This document shows, in pieces, positions 9,681 to 18,595 of a DNA stretch of 64,000 bases. The DNA lies in NCBI RefSeq assembly GCF_002086485.1, contig NZ_MVHF01000001.1, positions 248,001 to 312,000 on the forward strand, read 5' to 3'. The position numbers and the translations under genes are program-made. The notes under the pieces are model-generated. The model saw only the letters and a program-made list of their open reading frames with translations. It was not told the origin of the DNA and made no database searches. Numbering within the stretch: the stretch's first letter is position 1; every line of letters starts with the position of its first letter. The stretch is from Mycobacterium aquaticum. Its GTDB lineage: Bacteria > Actinomycetota > Actinomycetes > Mycobacteriales > Mycobacteriaceae.

Positions 9681-9741
9681 GTCGAGATCGACGCCAGGGT
9701 CGTTGTTTTCACACAATCACAACCCTGGCGTCGATTTCGAC
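9681..9741. terminator. 20-bp-stem palindrome, terminator or repeat element
   Basis: Arms 9681-9700 and 9722-9741 pair over 20 bp with one wobble; the inner 14 bp (ATCGACGCCAGGGT) are perfect, and the loop is 21 nt. It begins 11 bp past the stop of the MFS gene on the minus strand, so transcription termination is the simplest role. There is no U-tract. The length and sequence also suit a dispersed intergenic palindrome. Confidence 0.55.
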
Positions 9742-9752
9742 GTTGAGAAGAC

Positions 9753-10973
9753 TCAGCTTTCGCTGCCCATGGTGACCGCGGTCGCCTCGTCGGTGAGCTC
9801 GTCGAGTTCGTCCTCGATGGCGTGGTCGTCGTCGATGTGGCTCAGCTGAGCGCGGCTCGCGAACAGCACGGCCGCCCCGGCGAGCACCGCGCCGGCGCCC
9901 ACCCAGTACGGCAGGTGCACGCTGACCTGCTCGCCGAGCAGGCCGGCCAGCCACGGCGCGACAGCGGCGCCGCCGAACCGCAGGAAGCTGTAGGCCGCCG
10001 AGGCCACGCCGCGCTCGACCGGGGCGGCCTTCATGACGGTCTCGGTGATGAGCGTGTTGTTGACGCCGATGAACAAGCCGGCGACGACGACTCCTGTTGC
10101 CAGCACAGCCTTGGAATCGGTCCACACCGCCATCGCAGTCAGCACCGCGGTGAAGGCGATCAGGTTGAGGATGAGCACCCGCACGGTGCCGAAGCGGTGT
10201 TGCAGTCGCGGGGCCACCACCACGGACGTGAACGCCAGCGCCAGGCCCCAGCCGAAGAAGATCAGCCCGATCTGATGGGCGCTCATGTCCAAGGGGAACG
10301 GGGTGAAGGCCAGCAGGGTGAAGAAGCCGAAGTTGTACAGCAGCGCGGTGATCGACACGCCGAGCAGCCCGCGGTGGCGCAGCGCCCGGAACGGGTCGGC
10401 GAGCGTGGTGGCGCGCTCGGCGCGCGGGGTGGCGGGCAGCAGGAAGGCGGTGATCACGAGGGCGAACGCCATCAACGCCGACACCCCGAAGAACGGCCCG
10501 CGCCAGGAGATCGACCCCAGCACTCCGCCGACCAGTGGGCCGACCGCGATACCCAGGCCGAGTGCGGCCTCGTAGAGGATGATCGCCTGTGCCACAGAGC
10601 CTTTGGCGGAGTTGACGATCGTAGCCAGTGCGGTCGCGATGAACAGCGCGTTACCCAATCCCCACAGGGCGCGCCAGCCGACGATCTGCATGACCGTCTC
10701 GCTCATCCCGGCCAGTCCTGCACCCGCGATGATGATGACCAGGCCCAGCAGCAGCGTTCGTTTCGGACCGATCCGGCTCGACACCACCCCGGTGATCAGC
10801 ATCGCCACGCCCATCACAGCCATGTAGCTGGTGAACAGCAGCGACACCTGTGACGGTGAGGCGTTGAGGTTGTCGGCGATCGGTTTGAGGATCGGGTCCA
10901 CCAGTCCGATGCCCATGAAGGCAACGACGGAGGCGAAGGCTACGGCCCATACGGCCTTGGGTTGGCGCCACAT
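9753..10973 (-). CDS. MFS transporter, probable drug efflux
   Basis: A 406-aa polytopic membrane protein of the major facilitator superfamily. The N-terminal half has the loop motif SSRIGPKRTLLLG between TM2 and TM3 and a motif-C-like GLGIAVGPLVGG in TM5, typical of drug:H+ antiporters. The C-terminal tail is acidic (HIDDDHAIEDELDELTDEA). AAGGAG precedes the ATG. It lies 36 bp downstream of a MarR gene in the same direction, so MarR-controlled efflux is likely. The substrate is unknown. Confidence 0.88.
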   Translation of the reverse strand: MWRQPKAVWAVAFASVVAFMGIGLVDPILKPIADNLNASPSQVSLLFTSYMAVMGVAMLITGVVSSRIGPKRTLLLGLVIIIAGAGLAGMSETVMQIVGWRALWGLGNALFIATALATIVNSAKGSVAQAIILYEAALGLGIAVGPLVGGVLGSISWRGPFFGVSALMAFALVITAFLLPATPRAERATTLADPFRALRHRGLLGVSITALLYNFGFFTLLAFTPFPLDMSAHQIGLIFFGWGLALAFTSVVVAPRLQHRFGTVRVLILNLIAFTAVLTAMAVWTDSKAVLATGVVVAGLFIGVNNTLITETVMKAAPVERGVASAAYSFLRFGGAAVAPWLAGLLGEQVSVHLPYWVGAGAVLAGAAVLFASRAQLSHIDDDHAIEDELDELTDEATAVTMGSES

Positions 10974-11009
10974 GAGGGCGAGAACTCCTTGTCTGTTGTC
11001 GGTTCGGTT

Positions 11010-11480
11010 CTAGTTGTCGTCGGCCGGGTCGCGGTCTTCGAGGATCCGCCGGATGACCTCCACGGCGGCCGCCAGGGTTTGGCGGTCCTCGGGGGCCAGG
11101 CGATCGAGCCGCGGGTTGATCGCGGCGGCCCGGTCGATGCGGGCCCGGGTGAGGGTGCGTCGGCCCTCGTCGGTGATGCGGATCAGGACAGCGCGGGCAT
11201 CGCCCGGGTCGGCGGTACGGGAGACCAGTCCGGCGTCTTCGAGGCGACGCACCTGCGTCGTCATGGTGGGCTGCGAGCAGTGGTCGAGGTAGGCGAGGTC
11301 GGAGATGCGGGCCTGGCCCTGGTCCTCGATGGTGGACAGCAGCCGTGCCTGGGCCCATGGCAGCGGCAGCCGGGTACGTTGATTGGCGAGACGATTGAGT
11401 CGCGCCACGACCGAGAGCAATTCCGCGCCGAGTTCGGTCTTGTGGTGCGCCGCGGCGTCTTCCGCGATGGGGGTCGGCAT
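11010..11480 (-). CDS. MarR-family regulator, Rv2327-like
   Basis: A 156-aa winged-helix repressor. The recognition-helix region is ISDLAYLDHCSQPTMTTQVRRLEDAGLVSR and the wing is DPGDARAVLIRITDEGR. It is the first gene of a minus-strand operon with the MFS transporter and is divergent from the ECF transporter gene. A 9-bp inverted repeat lies 10 bp upstream of its start codon, so autoregulation is likely. The same MarR/ECF neighbourhood exists in M. tuberculosis (Rv2327/Rv2326c). Confidence 0.88.
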   Translation of the reverse strand: MPTPIAEDAAAHHKTELGAELLSVVARLNRLANQRTRLPLPWAQARLLSTIEDQGQARISDLAYLDHCSQPTMTTQVRRLEDAGLVSRTADPGDARAVLIRITDEGRRTLTRARIDRAAAINPRLDRLAPEDRQTLAAAVEVIRRILEDRDPADDN

Positions 11481-11490
11481 ACCTCATAAT

Positions 11491-11509
11491 TACATAGAAT
11501 TTCTATGTA
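11491..11509. promoter_or_regulatory. probable MarR operator
   Basis: A perfect inverted repeat, TACATAGAA-T-TTCTATGTA, 9-bp arms around one base. It is AT-rich against the GC-rich background and lies between the divergent MarR (start 11480) and ECF (start 11586) genes, the usual place for a MarR autoregulatory site. Confidence 0.75.
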
Positions 11510-11585
11510 GTCCATGGACCTCGTCGTGTCGCCTGTCACACTACGGCCACCGAACCACACCAATTCTGGCTGGCAGAATCGAGAA

Positions 11586-13622
11586 ATGACCGCTCCGGGA
11601 TCGGCGACCCAGCCACGAAAAGCGGGTCCGCTGACCCCCGGGGAACTCGCCCAGGCCGCTGTGATGGCGGCGCTGTGTGCCGCCACGGCCATCATCGCGG
11701 TGGTGGTTCCGTTCGCGGCGGGCCTCTCGATGCTGGGCACCGTGCCGATGGGCCTGCTGGCGTACCGCTACCGGATGCGGGTGCTGCTGGCCGCGACCGT
11801 CGCCGGAGCCACCATCGCGTTCCTCATCGCCGGGCTCGGTGGCTTCATGACCGTCGTCAACTGCGCGTACATCGGTGGCCTGACGGGGATCGTGAAACGG
11901 CGTGGCCGCGGCACCCCGACCGTTCTGGCCGCGGCCGTCGTGGCCGGTGCGCTGTTCGGCATGGTGCTGGTCGGGGCTCTGACCGTGCTGTCGCGGCTGC
12001 GCATTCTCGCGTTTGAATCGATGACCGCGAACATGGACGGTCTGGCCGTGGCCATGGCCCGTGTCCCCGTCCTGCGCGATTTCGCCGACCCGCTCAAGCA
12101 CGGCTTCGCCACGCTGCTGGACTACTGGCCCGTGCTGATCCTGGGCTCGGGGATCTTCAGCATCTGCTTCGTCAGCCTGGTCGGCTGGTGGGCGCTGTCG
12201 CGGGTGCTGACCCGGCTGGCCGGCGTCCCCGACGTCCACAAACTCGACACGCCCGGCGGCACGGGAACCGTGGCGCCCGTCCCGGCCCGTCTGGTCGACG
12301 TCCGATTCCGGTACCCGGGCGTCGACCACGACGCTCTGGGTCCGTTGTCGATGGACCTGCGGCCGGGCGAGCACGTCGCGGTCACCGGCCCCAACGGCTC
12401 GGGCAAGACCACCCTGATGCTGGTGCTGGCCGGCCGGGAGCCCACCGCGGGCACCGTCGAACGCTCGGGTGTGGTGGGGCTCGGCCGCATCGGCGGGACC
12501 GCGGTGATCATGCAGCACCCCGAAAGTCAGGTGCTCGGTACCCGGGTTGCCGACGACGTGGTGTGGGGACTGCCGCCCGGTACGACGACGGATGTGGACC
12601 GGCTGTTGACCGAGGTCGGCCTCGACGGGTTGGCCGACCGGGACACCGGGGGACTGTCCGGAGGCGAACTGCAGCGGTTGGCTGTGGCAGCGGCCCTGGC
12701 ACGCGAACCCGCACTGCTCATCGCCGACGAGGTCACCAGCATGGTCGATCAGAACGGCCGCGACACCTTGATGACCGTGCTGTCGGGACTGACCCGGCGC
12801 CACGAGATGTCACTGGTGCACATCACCCACTACGACGCCGAAGCATCGTCGGCCGACCGCGCGATCAACCTCGGCGGCACGAGCGACAACACCGACATGG
12901 TGCAGACCGCCGCGGTGCCTGCCGGTTCGGTTCCCGGGCACGAAGCCGGCGCACCGGTGTTGGAGCTGACCGCCGTGGGCCACGAGTACGCCAGCGGAAC
13001 TCCGTGGGCGAAAACGGCTTTGCGTGACGTCACGTTCACCGTGAACGAGGGCGACGGCCTGCTTGTCCACGGCCTCAACGGATCCGGCAAATCCACCCTG
13101 GCGTGGATCATGGCCGGCCTCACCGTGCCCACCTACGGGGCGTGCCTGCTCGACGGCGCGCCGGTGTCCGGTCAGGTCGGGGCCGTGGCGATGTCGTTCC
13201 AGGCGGCGCGGCTGCAGTTGATGCGCAGCAGTGTCGAACGCGAGATCGCATCGTCCGCGGGCTTCGCGGTCGACGACCAGGCTCGCGTCGCGGCGACGCT
13301 GGCCACCGTCGGCCTGGACCCGGGGCTGGCCAAACGCCGGATCGATCAGCTCTCGGGCGGTCAGATGCGCCGGGTGGTACTGGCAGGCTTGCTGGGCCGG
13401 GCCCCGCGTGCGCTCATCCTCGACGAGCCGCTGGCCGGTCTGGACGCCGCCAGCCAGCGGGGCCTGCTGCGATTGCTCGAAGATCTGCGCCGTGACACCG
13501 GCTTGACCGTCGTGGTCATATCGCACGACTTCTCCGGCCTGGAGGGACTCTGCCCGCGCACGTTGCATCTGCGGGACGGGGAACTGGCCATGGCGCCCAC
13601 CGCGGCAGGAGGTGCCCGATGA
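11586..13622 (+). CDS. fused ECF transporter: membrane domain plus two ATPases
   Basis: A 678-aa protein from ATG 11586. Residues 1 to about 225 form an S-component-like membrane domain with several hydrophobic segments. ATPase 1 has Walker [11 protein letters not shown], signature LSGGELQRL and Walker B ALLIADEV. ATPase 2 has Walker [11 protein letters not shown], signature LSGGQMRRV and Walker B ALILDEP followed by LAGLD. This joins the substrate-binding and both energising subunits of an ECF importer, as in Rv2326c. Its stop overlaps the start of the T component (ATGA). The substrate, probably a vitamin or metal, is not identifiable. Confidence 0.9.
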   Translation: MTAPGSATQPRKAGPLTPGELAQAAVMAALCAATAIIAVVVPFAAGLSMLGTVPMGLLAYRYRMRVLLAATVAGATIAFLIAGLGGFMTVVNCAYIGGLTGIVKRRGRGTPTVLAAAVVAGALFGMVLVGALTVLSRLRILAFESMTANMDGLAVAMARVPVLRDFADPLKHGFATLLDYWPVLILGSGIFSICFVSLVGWWALSRVLTRLAGVPDVHKLDTPGGTGTVAPVPARLVDVRFRYPGVDHDALGPLSMDLRPGEHVAVTGPNGSGKTTLMLVLAGREPTAGTVERSGVVGLGRIGGTAVIMQHPESQVLGTRVADDVVWGLPPGTTTDVDRLLTEVGLDGLADRDTGGLSGGELQRLAVAAALAREPALLIADEVTSMVDQNGRDTLMTVLSGLTRRHEMSLVHITHYDAEASSADRAINLGGTSDNTDMVQTAAVPAGSVPGHEAGAPVLELTAVGHEYASGTPWAKTALRDVTFTVNEGDGLLVHGLNGSGKSTLAWIMAGLTVPTYGACLLDGAPVSGQVGAVAMSFQAARLQLMRSSVEREIASSAGFAVDDQARVAATLATVGLDPGLAKRRIDQLSGGQMRRVVLAGLLGRAPRALILDEPLAGLDAASQRGLLRLLEDLRRDTGLTVVVISHDFSGLEGLCPRTLHLRDGELAMAPTAAGGAR

Positions 13623-14461
13623 CCGCGCCGACACGAGGGCAACGCCGACCCATGGTGCTGCTGCGGCCGGTGCCCGGCGACAGCGTCATCCACCAACTGT
13701 GGGCCGGCACCAAGCTGCTGGCCGTGGCAGGCATCGGCGTGCTGCTGACCTTCTATCCCGGCTGGGTGCCCATCGCCTTCGTCGGGGTACTGGTGCTCGT
13801 GGTGGCCCGGCTGGCGCACATCCCGCGCGGCGCGGTGCCCTCCGTGCCGTTCTGGTTGTGGGTGCTGATGGCGCTGGGTGCGGCGACTGCAACGCTGGCC
13901 GGCGGCAGTCCGATCGTCGATGTCGGGTCGATGCACATCGGCCTCGGCGGGCTCTTCAACTTCCTGCGCATCACCGCGTTGTCGATCGTCCTGCTCGGCC
14001 TCGGAGCTCTGGTGTCCTGGACCACCAACGTCGCCGACATCGCCCCGGCGGTCGCGACACTGGGCCGCCCGCTGAAGTTCGTTGGCATCCCCGTGAACGA
14101 CTGGGCGGTGACAATCGCCTTGGCGCTGCGCGCCTTCCCGATGCTGATCGATGAATTCCGCACGTTGTATGCAGCACGCAGGCTGCGGCCCAAGGAACGC
14201 GCCGAGTCGTTCCGGGCCCGTCGCAAGCAACGGGTCGGCGACGTCGTCGATCTGTTGGCGGCGTCGGTCACCGTGGCGCTGCGCCGAGCCGACGAGATGG
14301 GCGATGCGATCACCGCGCGCGGTGGTACGGGCCAGATCTCGGCGCTGCCGTCGCGGCCGAAGGCGCGGGACTGGGTGGCGTTCGCGGTGTTGGTCGTGGT
14401 GTGCGGCAGTGCGTTGGCGTTGGAGCTGACGGTGCTCGGCACCAGCCTTCCTCGGCGGTGA
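13619..14461 (+). CDS. ecfT: ECF transporter T component
   Basis: A 280-aa membrane scaffold subunit that couples the ATPases to the substrate-binding domain, matching Rv2325c. Four to five hydrophobic segments are visible ([49 protein letters not shown]). The Arg-rich coupling-helix motifs are present: [12 protein letters not shown] and [17 protein letters not shown], the latter holding the conserved A-R-G signature. It overlaps the preceding gene by 4 bp, so the two are cotranslated. Confidence 0.9.
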   Translation: MTAPTRGQRRPMVLLRPVPGDSVIHQLWAGTKLLAVAGIGVLLTFYPGWVPIAFVGVLVLVVARLAHIPRGAVPSVPFWLWVLMALGAATATLAGGSPIVDVGSMHIGLGGLFNFLRITALSIVLLGLGALVSWTTNVADIAPAVATLGRPLKFVGIPVNDWAVTIALALRAFPMLIDEFRTLYAARRLRPKERAESFRARRKQRVGDVVDLLAASVTVALRRADEMGDAITARGGTGQISALPSRPKARDWVAFAVLVVVCGSALALELTVLGTSLPRR

Positions 14462-14465
14462 CGGG

Positions 14466-15368
14466 TCAGTGGCGCCGCGTCAGTAACCGGATGGCCGCGT
14501 AACCCACACCGCCGGCCAGCGCCAGCGCCGCCAGCCACGGCAGCAGCAACCCGAACAGCATGACCGCTCCTGAGGCGAAGCCGACCATGCCGTCCCAGCC
14601 GCGCTCGACCTGGCCGAAAAACCCGTGATACTGCTTGATCGGGCCGCCGAAGTTCTCGGCGTAGACATCGAGATTGAGCGTGCTGAACGCGATCTGCTCA
14701 CCGAGGTGAGCCCGCTGCGCGCGCAGGCTGTCCAGGTCGGCCTGCCGCTGCGACAGCGCGTTCTCGGCCTTGATCAACGCGTCGGGATCCTTGGCGTCGC
14801 GCATGATGCCGAGCAGCCGGTCGACCGAGGTCTGCAGTGCGGTGATCCGCGCATCGAGATCGACCCGCTGGTTGGTCACGTCGTCGGCCTTGATCTCCAG
14901 CGTATTGACGGTGCCGAGGCCTTTGATGTCGGTGAGCGTCTTGTCGAGTTTGGCGACCGGTACCCGCAACACCAGCGCGACATGCGCGCGGCCCGAACTG
15001 GAGCCGGCATCCTCCGAGCGGCTGTCGACGCGCCCGCCGGCATCGGTGACGATGGCGGTGGCCTTGTCGGCGGCCGCAGTGGTGTCCACGGCGGTCAACG
15101 TCAGCGACGCCGTCTTGACGATGTCACGGTCCTCGTCGGCGGCGGGTTTCGGTGTGTTGTCGTTCGGCCCGTTGAGCGGGGGAGCTGCGGTGAACGGCGC
15201 CGCGGGTGCGGGGGCCGCCGTTGCCGCGGCCGGCGGCGCCTCCGGTGCCGTGGAGCTCGGGGAGTGCCCGGCTGCGCAGGCTTGCGTCGTCAGCGAAACC
15301 GTCACGGCCAGCAGGGTCGCCGCGGCGAGACGACGCCGGGCGCGGCTGTTGTAGGCGGGCATCAGCAC
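14466..15368 (-). CDS. DUF4349 lipoprotein with C-terminal membrane anchor
   Basis: A protein of about 300 aa. GTG at 15368 or ATG at 15362 are both possible and neither has a strong ribosome-binding site. The signal peptide ends in a lipobox-like TTQACAAG. A Pro/Ala-rich linker (30-75) leads to the DUF4349 domain with RDIVKTASLTLT, coiled-coil stretches (QRQADLDSLRAQRAHLGEQ) and a final membrane segment (LLLPWLAALALAGGVGYAAI). The family is membrane-associated and uncharacterised. It is convergent with ecfT, 4 bp apart. Confidence 0.85.
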   Translation of the reverse strand: MLMPAYNSRARRRLAAATLLAVTVSLTTQACAAGHSPSSTAPEAPPAAATAAPAPAAPFTAAPPLNGPNDNTPKPAADEDRDIVKTASLTLTAVDTTAAADKATAIVTDAGGRVDSRSEDAGSSSGRAHVALVLRVPVAKLDKTLTDIKGLGTVNTLEIKADDVTNQRVDLDARITALQTSVDRLLGIMRDAKDPDALIKAENALSQRQADLDSLRAQRAHLGEQIAFSTLNLDVYAENFGGPIKQYHGFFGQVERGWDGMVGFASGAVMLFGLLLPWLAALALAGGVGYAAIRLLTRRH

Positions 15369-15436
15369 AATCTACCGATCAGGGCGTGCCCGCAGACCTA
15401 TCCTGAGCGGGGAGTTCGGGGTCGGTAGAGAGCCAG

Positions 15437-18400
15437 ATGACGGTAGTGACGTGTCGACGATGCGGCCGGGTGGCGCGCGATGGTGCGCGCTTCTGCGACG
15501 CGTGCGGCGCCCCGCTCGCCGAGCCGGCTGGGCCCGCCGAATACAAGCAGGTGACGGTTCTGTTCGCCGATGTCGTGCACTCGATGGACATCGCGGCCGC
15601 GGTCGGTGCCGAACGTCTGCGCGAGATCATGACCGAATTGGTGCAGCGCTGCGCCGAGGTGGTCCAGCGTTACGGCGGGACGGTCGACAAGTTCACCGGC
15701 GACGGCGTCATGGCGTTGTTCGGCGCTCCGGTTGCCTTGGAGGATCACGCTTTTCGTGCCTGTCTCACGGCCTTGGAGATCCAGCAGGAAGTGCAACGGC
15801 TGGCCGTCGACGTCGGCCGCCGCGACGGGTTGCCGCTGCAACTGCGGATCGGCCTGAATTCCGGTGAGGTCATCGCCGGCGACATCGGCTCCGGCCCGCT
15901 CGGCTACACCGCGGTGGGCGCCCAGGTCGGATTGGCGCAGCGGATGGAGTCGGTGGCTCCCGCCGGCGGGGTGATGCTCAGCGAGTCGACCGCCCGTCTG
16001 GTCGAGCACACCGTCGTGCTGGACGCACCCCAGCAGGTCCGGATCAAAGGGGCCACCGAACCGGTGCCTGCTCGCCGCTTGGTCGGGATCGCCCCGCATC
16101 AGCAGGCGCGCATGGGACGCGGCAGCACCCATCTCGTCGGCCGCAGCTGGGAACTGGCTGCCCTGGTGGGCATGCTCGACCGGACCGCCGGCGGCGCGGG
16201 ATGCGTCGCGGGCGTGGTCGGGCCGCCGGGAATCGGGAAGAGCCGCTTGATCGCAGAGACCGTGGGCGTCGCGGTCGGCCGTGGGATCCAGGTGTATTCG
16301 GCGTTCTGTGAGTCGCACACCGCCGACGTCCCGCTCTCGGTGGTTTCGGAGTTGATGCGGGCGATGTTCGGCGTCGACGGGGTCGGTGACGACGCGACGG
16401 CGCGGAATCTGTTGCGGGCCCGGCTACCCGACATCGACGATGCCGACCGGGTGCTGCTGGAAGACGCGCTGAGCATCGCTGACCCCGACGCCCCGCTGTC
16501 CGAGATCGGAGCGGACACCCGGCGCAGACGGGTGACGGCACTGGTCGACGCCGTCGTGACGGCCTGCCCCGCCACGAGCGTGTACGTGATCGAGGATGTG
16601 CATTGGATCGACCCGGTCAGCGACGCGGTTCTGGTGGATCTGCTCACGACGTTGACCCGGGCGCGGTCGCTGGTGCTGGTGACATACCGGCCCGAGTACG
16701 ACGGGGCGCTCAGCCGGCATCCCGGCGCGCAGACCATCGCGCTGTCGCCGCTCGATGATGAACAGACCGCCGAATTGGTCACCGGGCTGCTCGGGCGCGA
16801 CGCGTCGGTCGGCGGCCTGGCCGGCCAGATCGCCGAACGCGCCGCGGGTAATCCGTTCTTCGTCCAGGAGATCGTGCGCGATCTTGCCGACCGCGGTGTC
16901 CTCGCCGGTGGGCGCGGCTGTTATCTGTGTCCGACCGGCGCCGACGATGTGGCGGTGCCCGCGACGTTGCAGGCTGCCATCGCCGCGCGGGTCGACCGGC
17001 TCGACGCCGCTGCGAAGCGGACGTTGAGCGCCGCCGCTGTGGTGGGCGCCCGGTTCGACGAGGCTCTGCTGGCCCAGTTCGCCGACACGACTCAGCTCAG
17101 CAGGCTGATCACGGCCGAGCTCATCGAACAGGTGGCGTCCACACCCAAGGCGCAGTACGCGTTCCGGCACCCGATGATCTGGTCGGTCATGTACCGTGCC
17201 CAACTGAAATCCGAACGCGCACAGCTACATCGATGTGTCGCCGCAGCCATCGAGCCGCGCGACGAAAACGCCGCGTTGATCGCCGACCACTTCGAAGCCG
17301 GCGGCGAACTCCGTCAGGCCTACGACTGGCACATGCGCGCCGGAGATTGGTCCAGATTCCGTGATGTGCGGGCGGCCCGGATGAGTTGGCAACGCGCCGG
17401 TCAGGTCGCCGATCGGTTGCCCCTCGACGATCCGCAGCGACCGGCCCTGCGGATCGCGCCGCGGGCGTTGATCTCCGGCACCAGTTTTCGCTCCGGTGGC
17501 GCCATTTCGGATACCGGTTTCGATGAACTGAGGGCATTGGCCGAGGAGGCCGACGACAAGCGGTCGCTGGCCATCGGCATGGCAGGACACGTGGGAGCCC
17601 TGCTGGGACACGGCCAGTTCCGAGCCGCCGACGAGTTGGCGTCCGAGCTCGTCGGCATTCTCGATGCGATCGCTGACCCGGATCTCATCGTCGGGCTCAT
17701 GCACACCACGCTCATCGCCAAATTCGCGATGGGTGCGATGGCTGATCTGGTGCGGCTGGCGCAACGGGTGATCGATCTGTCGGGCGGGGATCCGCGCAGG
17801 GGCAGCATCGTCACGGAGTCGCCGTTGCTGATCGCGATGATGCTGGGGGCTGTCGCACGATCCAGTTGGGGGCAGCCCGGCTGGCGCGACGAACTCGACC
17901 GGGCGTGGGTGTTGTTGCGGGATATCAACCCGGCGGCGCGCGGCGTGCTGCTGGTCTACAGCTTCAATGTCGGGTGGGCTTACGGCACGCTGCGGGTGGA
18001 TGAGGAAATCCTGCAGGAGACTGCCGAAACCCTGCGATTCGCCGAACAACTCGGTGAGGGCTACGCGCTGGACGCGGCGCGATGCGCACGCGGACTGGCG
18101 CTGGTGGCGGCGGATCCGGAGAGCGCCGAGGGTTTCGAACTGCTGGAGCAGACGCGCGAGGCTGTCGTACAGGAGCGATTCACGATGCCCGTCCTGGCGC
18201 CCATCGATATCGCGTTCGCTCGCAGGCAGGTGCGTGCGGGCGATCGTGACGGTGCCATCACCGCGTTGCGCGGTATCGTCGCAGGGCAGATCGGCGCGGG
18301 CGGGTGGTTGGGCCGCGGGGTCGCGGTCACCGCGCTGGCCGAGGAATTGGTTGCCCGTGGTTCGGCCGACGACCTGGCCGAGGTCGAGGCCGCGGTCGAA

Positions 18401-18595
18401 CGGCTGGAGGCGGAGCCGGGCGAGCCGGGGTTCGTGTTGTTCGACGTCATGGCCCTGCGCCTGCGGGCCTTGCTGGCCGGGGCCCGGGGCGACTCGGCGT
18501 ATCCGGAGTTGGTCCGGCAGTACCGCGACAAGGCGAAATCCTTTGGCTTCGAAGGACATCTGGCCTGGGCCGAGGAGATGTCCCGGGCCGGCTAG
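15437..18595 (+). CDS. zinc-ribbon/class III cyclase/AAA ATPase signalling protein
   Basis: A 1052-aa multidomain protein. Residues 6-23 form a zinc ribbon (Cys6, Cys9, Cys20, Cys23). A class III nucleotide cyclase domain follows (about 36-205) with metal Asp45 (FADVVHSMD) and Asp89 (DKFTGDG), purine-selecting Lys85 and transition-state Arg169. The usual Asp and Asn of the VGDxVN motif are Ala162 and Gly165 (VGAQVGLAQR). An AAA-type ATPase has the P-loop GPPGIGKSR and Walker B SVYVIEDVHWID, and the C-terminal half is a helical TPR-like region. Cyclases of this ATPase-linked type often carry the VGLAQR variant, so activity is possible but unproven. Confidence 0.88.
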   Translation: MTVVTCRRCGRVARDGARFCDACGAPLAEPAGPAEYKQVTVLFADVVHSMDIAAAVGAERLREIMTELVQRCAEVVQRYGGTVDKFTGDGVMALFGAPVALEDHAFRACLTALEIQQEVQRLAVDVGRRDGLPLQLRIGLNSGEVIAGDIGSGPLGYTAVGAQVGLAQRMESVAPAGGVMLSESTARLVEHTVVLDAPQQVRIKGATEPVPARRLVGIAPHQQARMGRGSTHLVGRSWELAALVGMLDRTAGGAGCVAGVVGPPGIGKSRLIAETVGVAVGRGIQVYSAFCESHTADVPLSVVSELMRAMFGVDGVGDDATARNLLRARLPDIDDADRVLLEDALSIADPDAPLSEIGADTRRRRVTALVDAVVTACPATSVYVIEDVHWIDPVSDAVLVDLLTTLTRARSLVLVTYRPEYDGALSRHPGAQTIALSPLDDEQTAELVTGLLGRDASVGGLAGQIAERAAGNPFFVQEIVRDLADRGVLAGGRGCYLCPTGADDVAVPATLQAAIAARVDRLDAAAKRTLSAAAVVGARFDEALLAQFADTTQLSRLITAELIEQVASTPKAQYAFRHPMIWSVMYRAQLKSERAQLHRCVAAAIEPRDENAALIADHFEAGGELRQAYDWHMRAGDWSRFRDVRAARMSWQRAGQVADRLPLDDPQRPALRIAPRALISGTSFRSGGAISDTGFDELRALAEEADDKRSLAIGMAGHVGALLGHGQFRAADELASELVGILDAIADPDLIVGLMHTTLIAKFAMGAMADLVRLAQRVIDLSGGDPRRGSIVTESPLLIAMMLGAVARSSWGQPGWRDELDRAWVLLRDINPAARGVLLVYSFNVGWAYGTLRVDEEILQETAETLRFAEQLGEGYALDAARCARGLALVAADPESAEGFELLEQTREAVVQERFTMPVLAPIDIAFARRQVRAGDRDGAITALRGIVAGQIGAGGWLGRGVAVTALAEELVARGSADDLAEVEAAVERLEAEPGEPGFVLFDVMALRLRALLAGARGDSAYPELVRQYRDKAKSFGFEGHLAWAEEMSRAG

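Noticed and set aside
12188..13027. Alternative plus-strand frame in the ECF gene
   Set aside because: It is out of frame with the ATPase motifs and Arg-rich.
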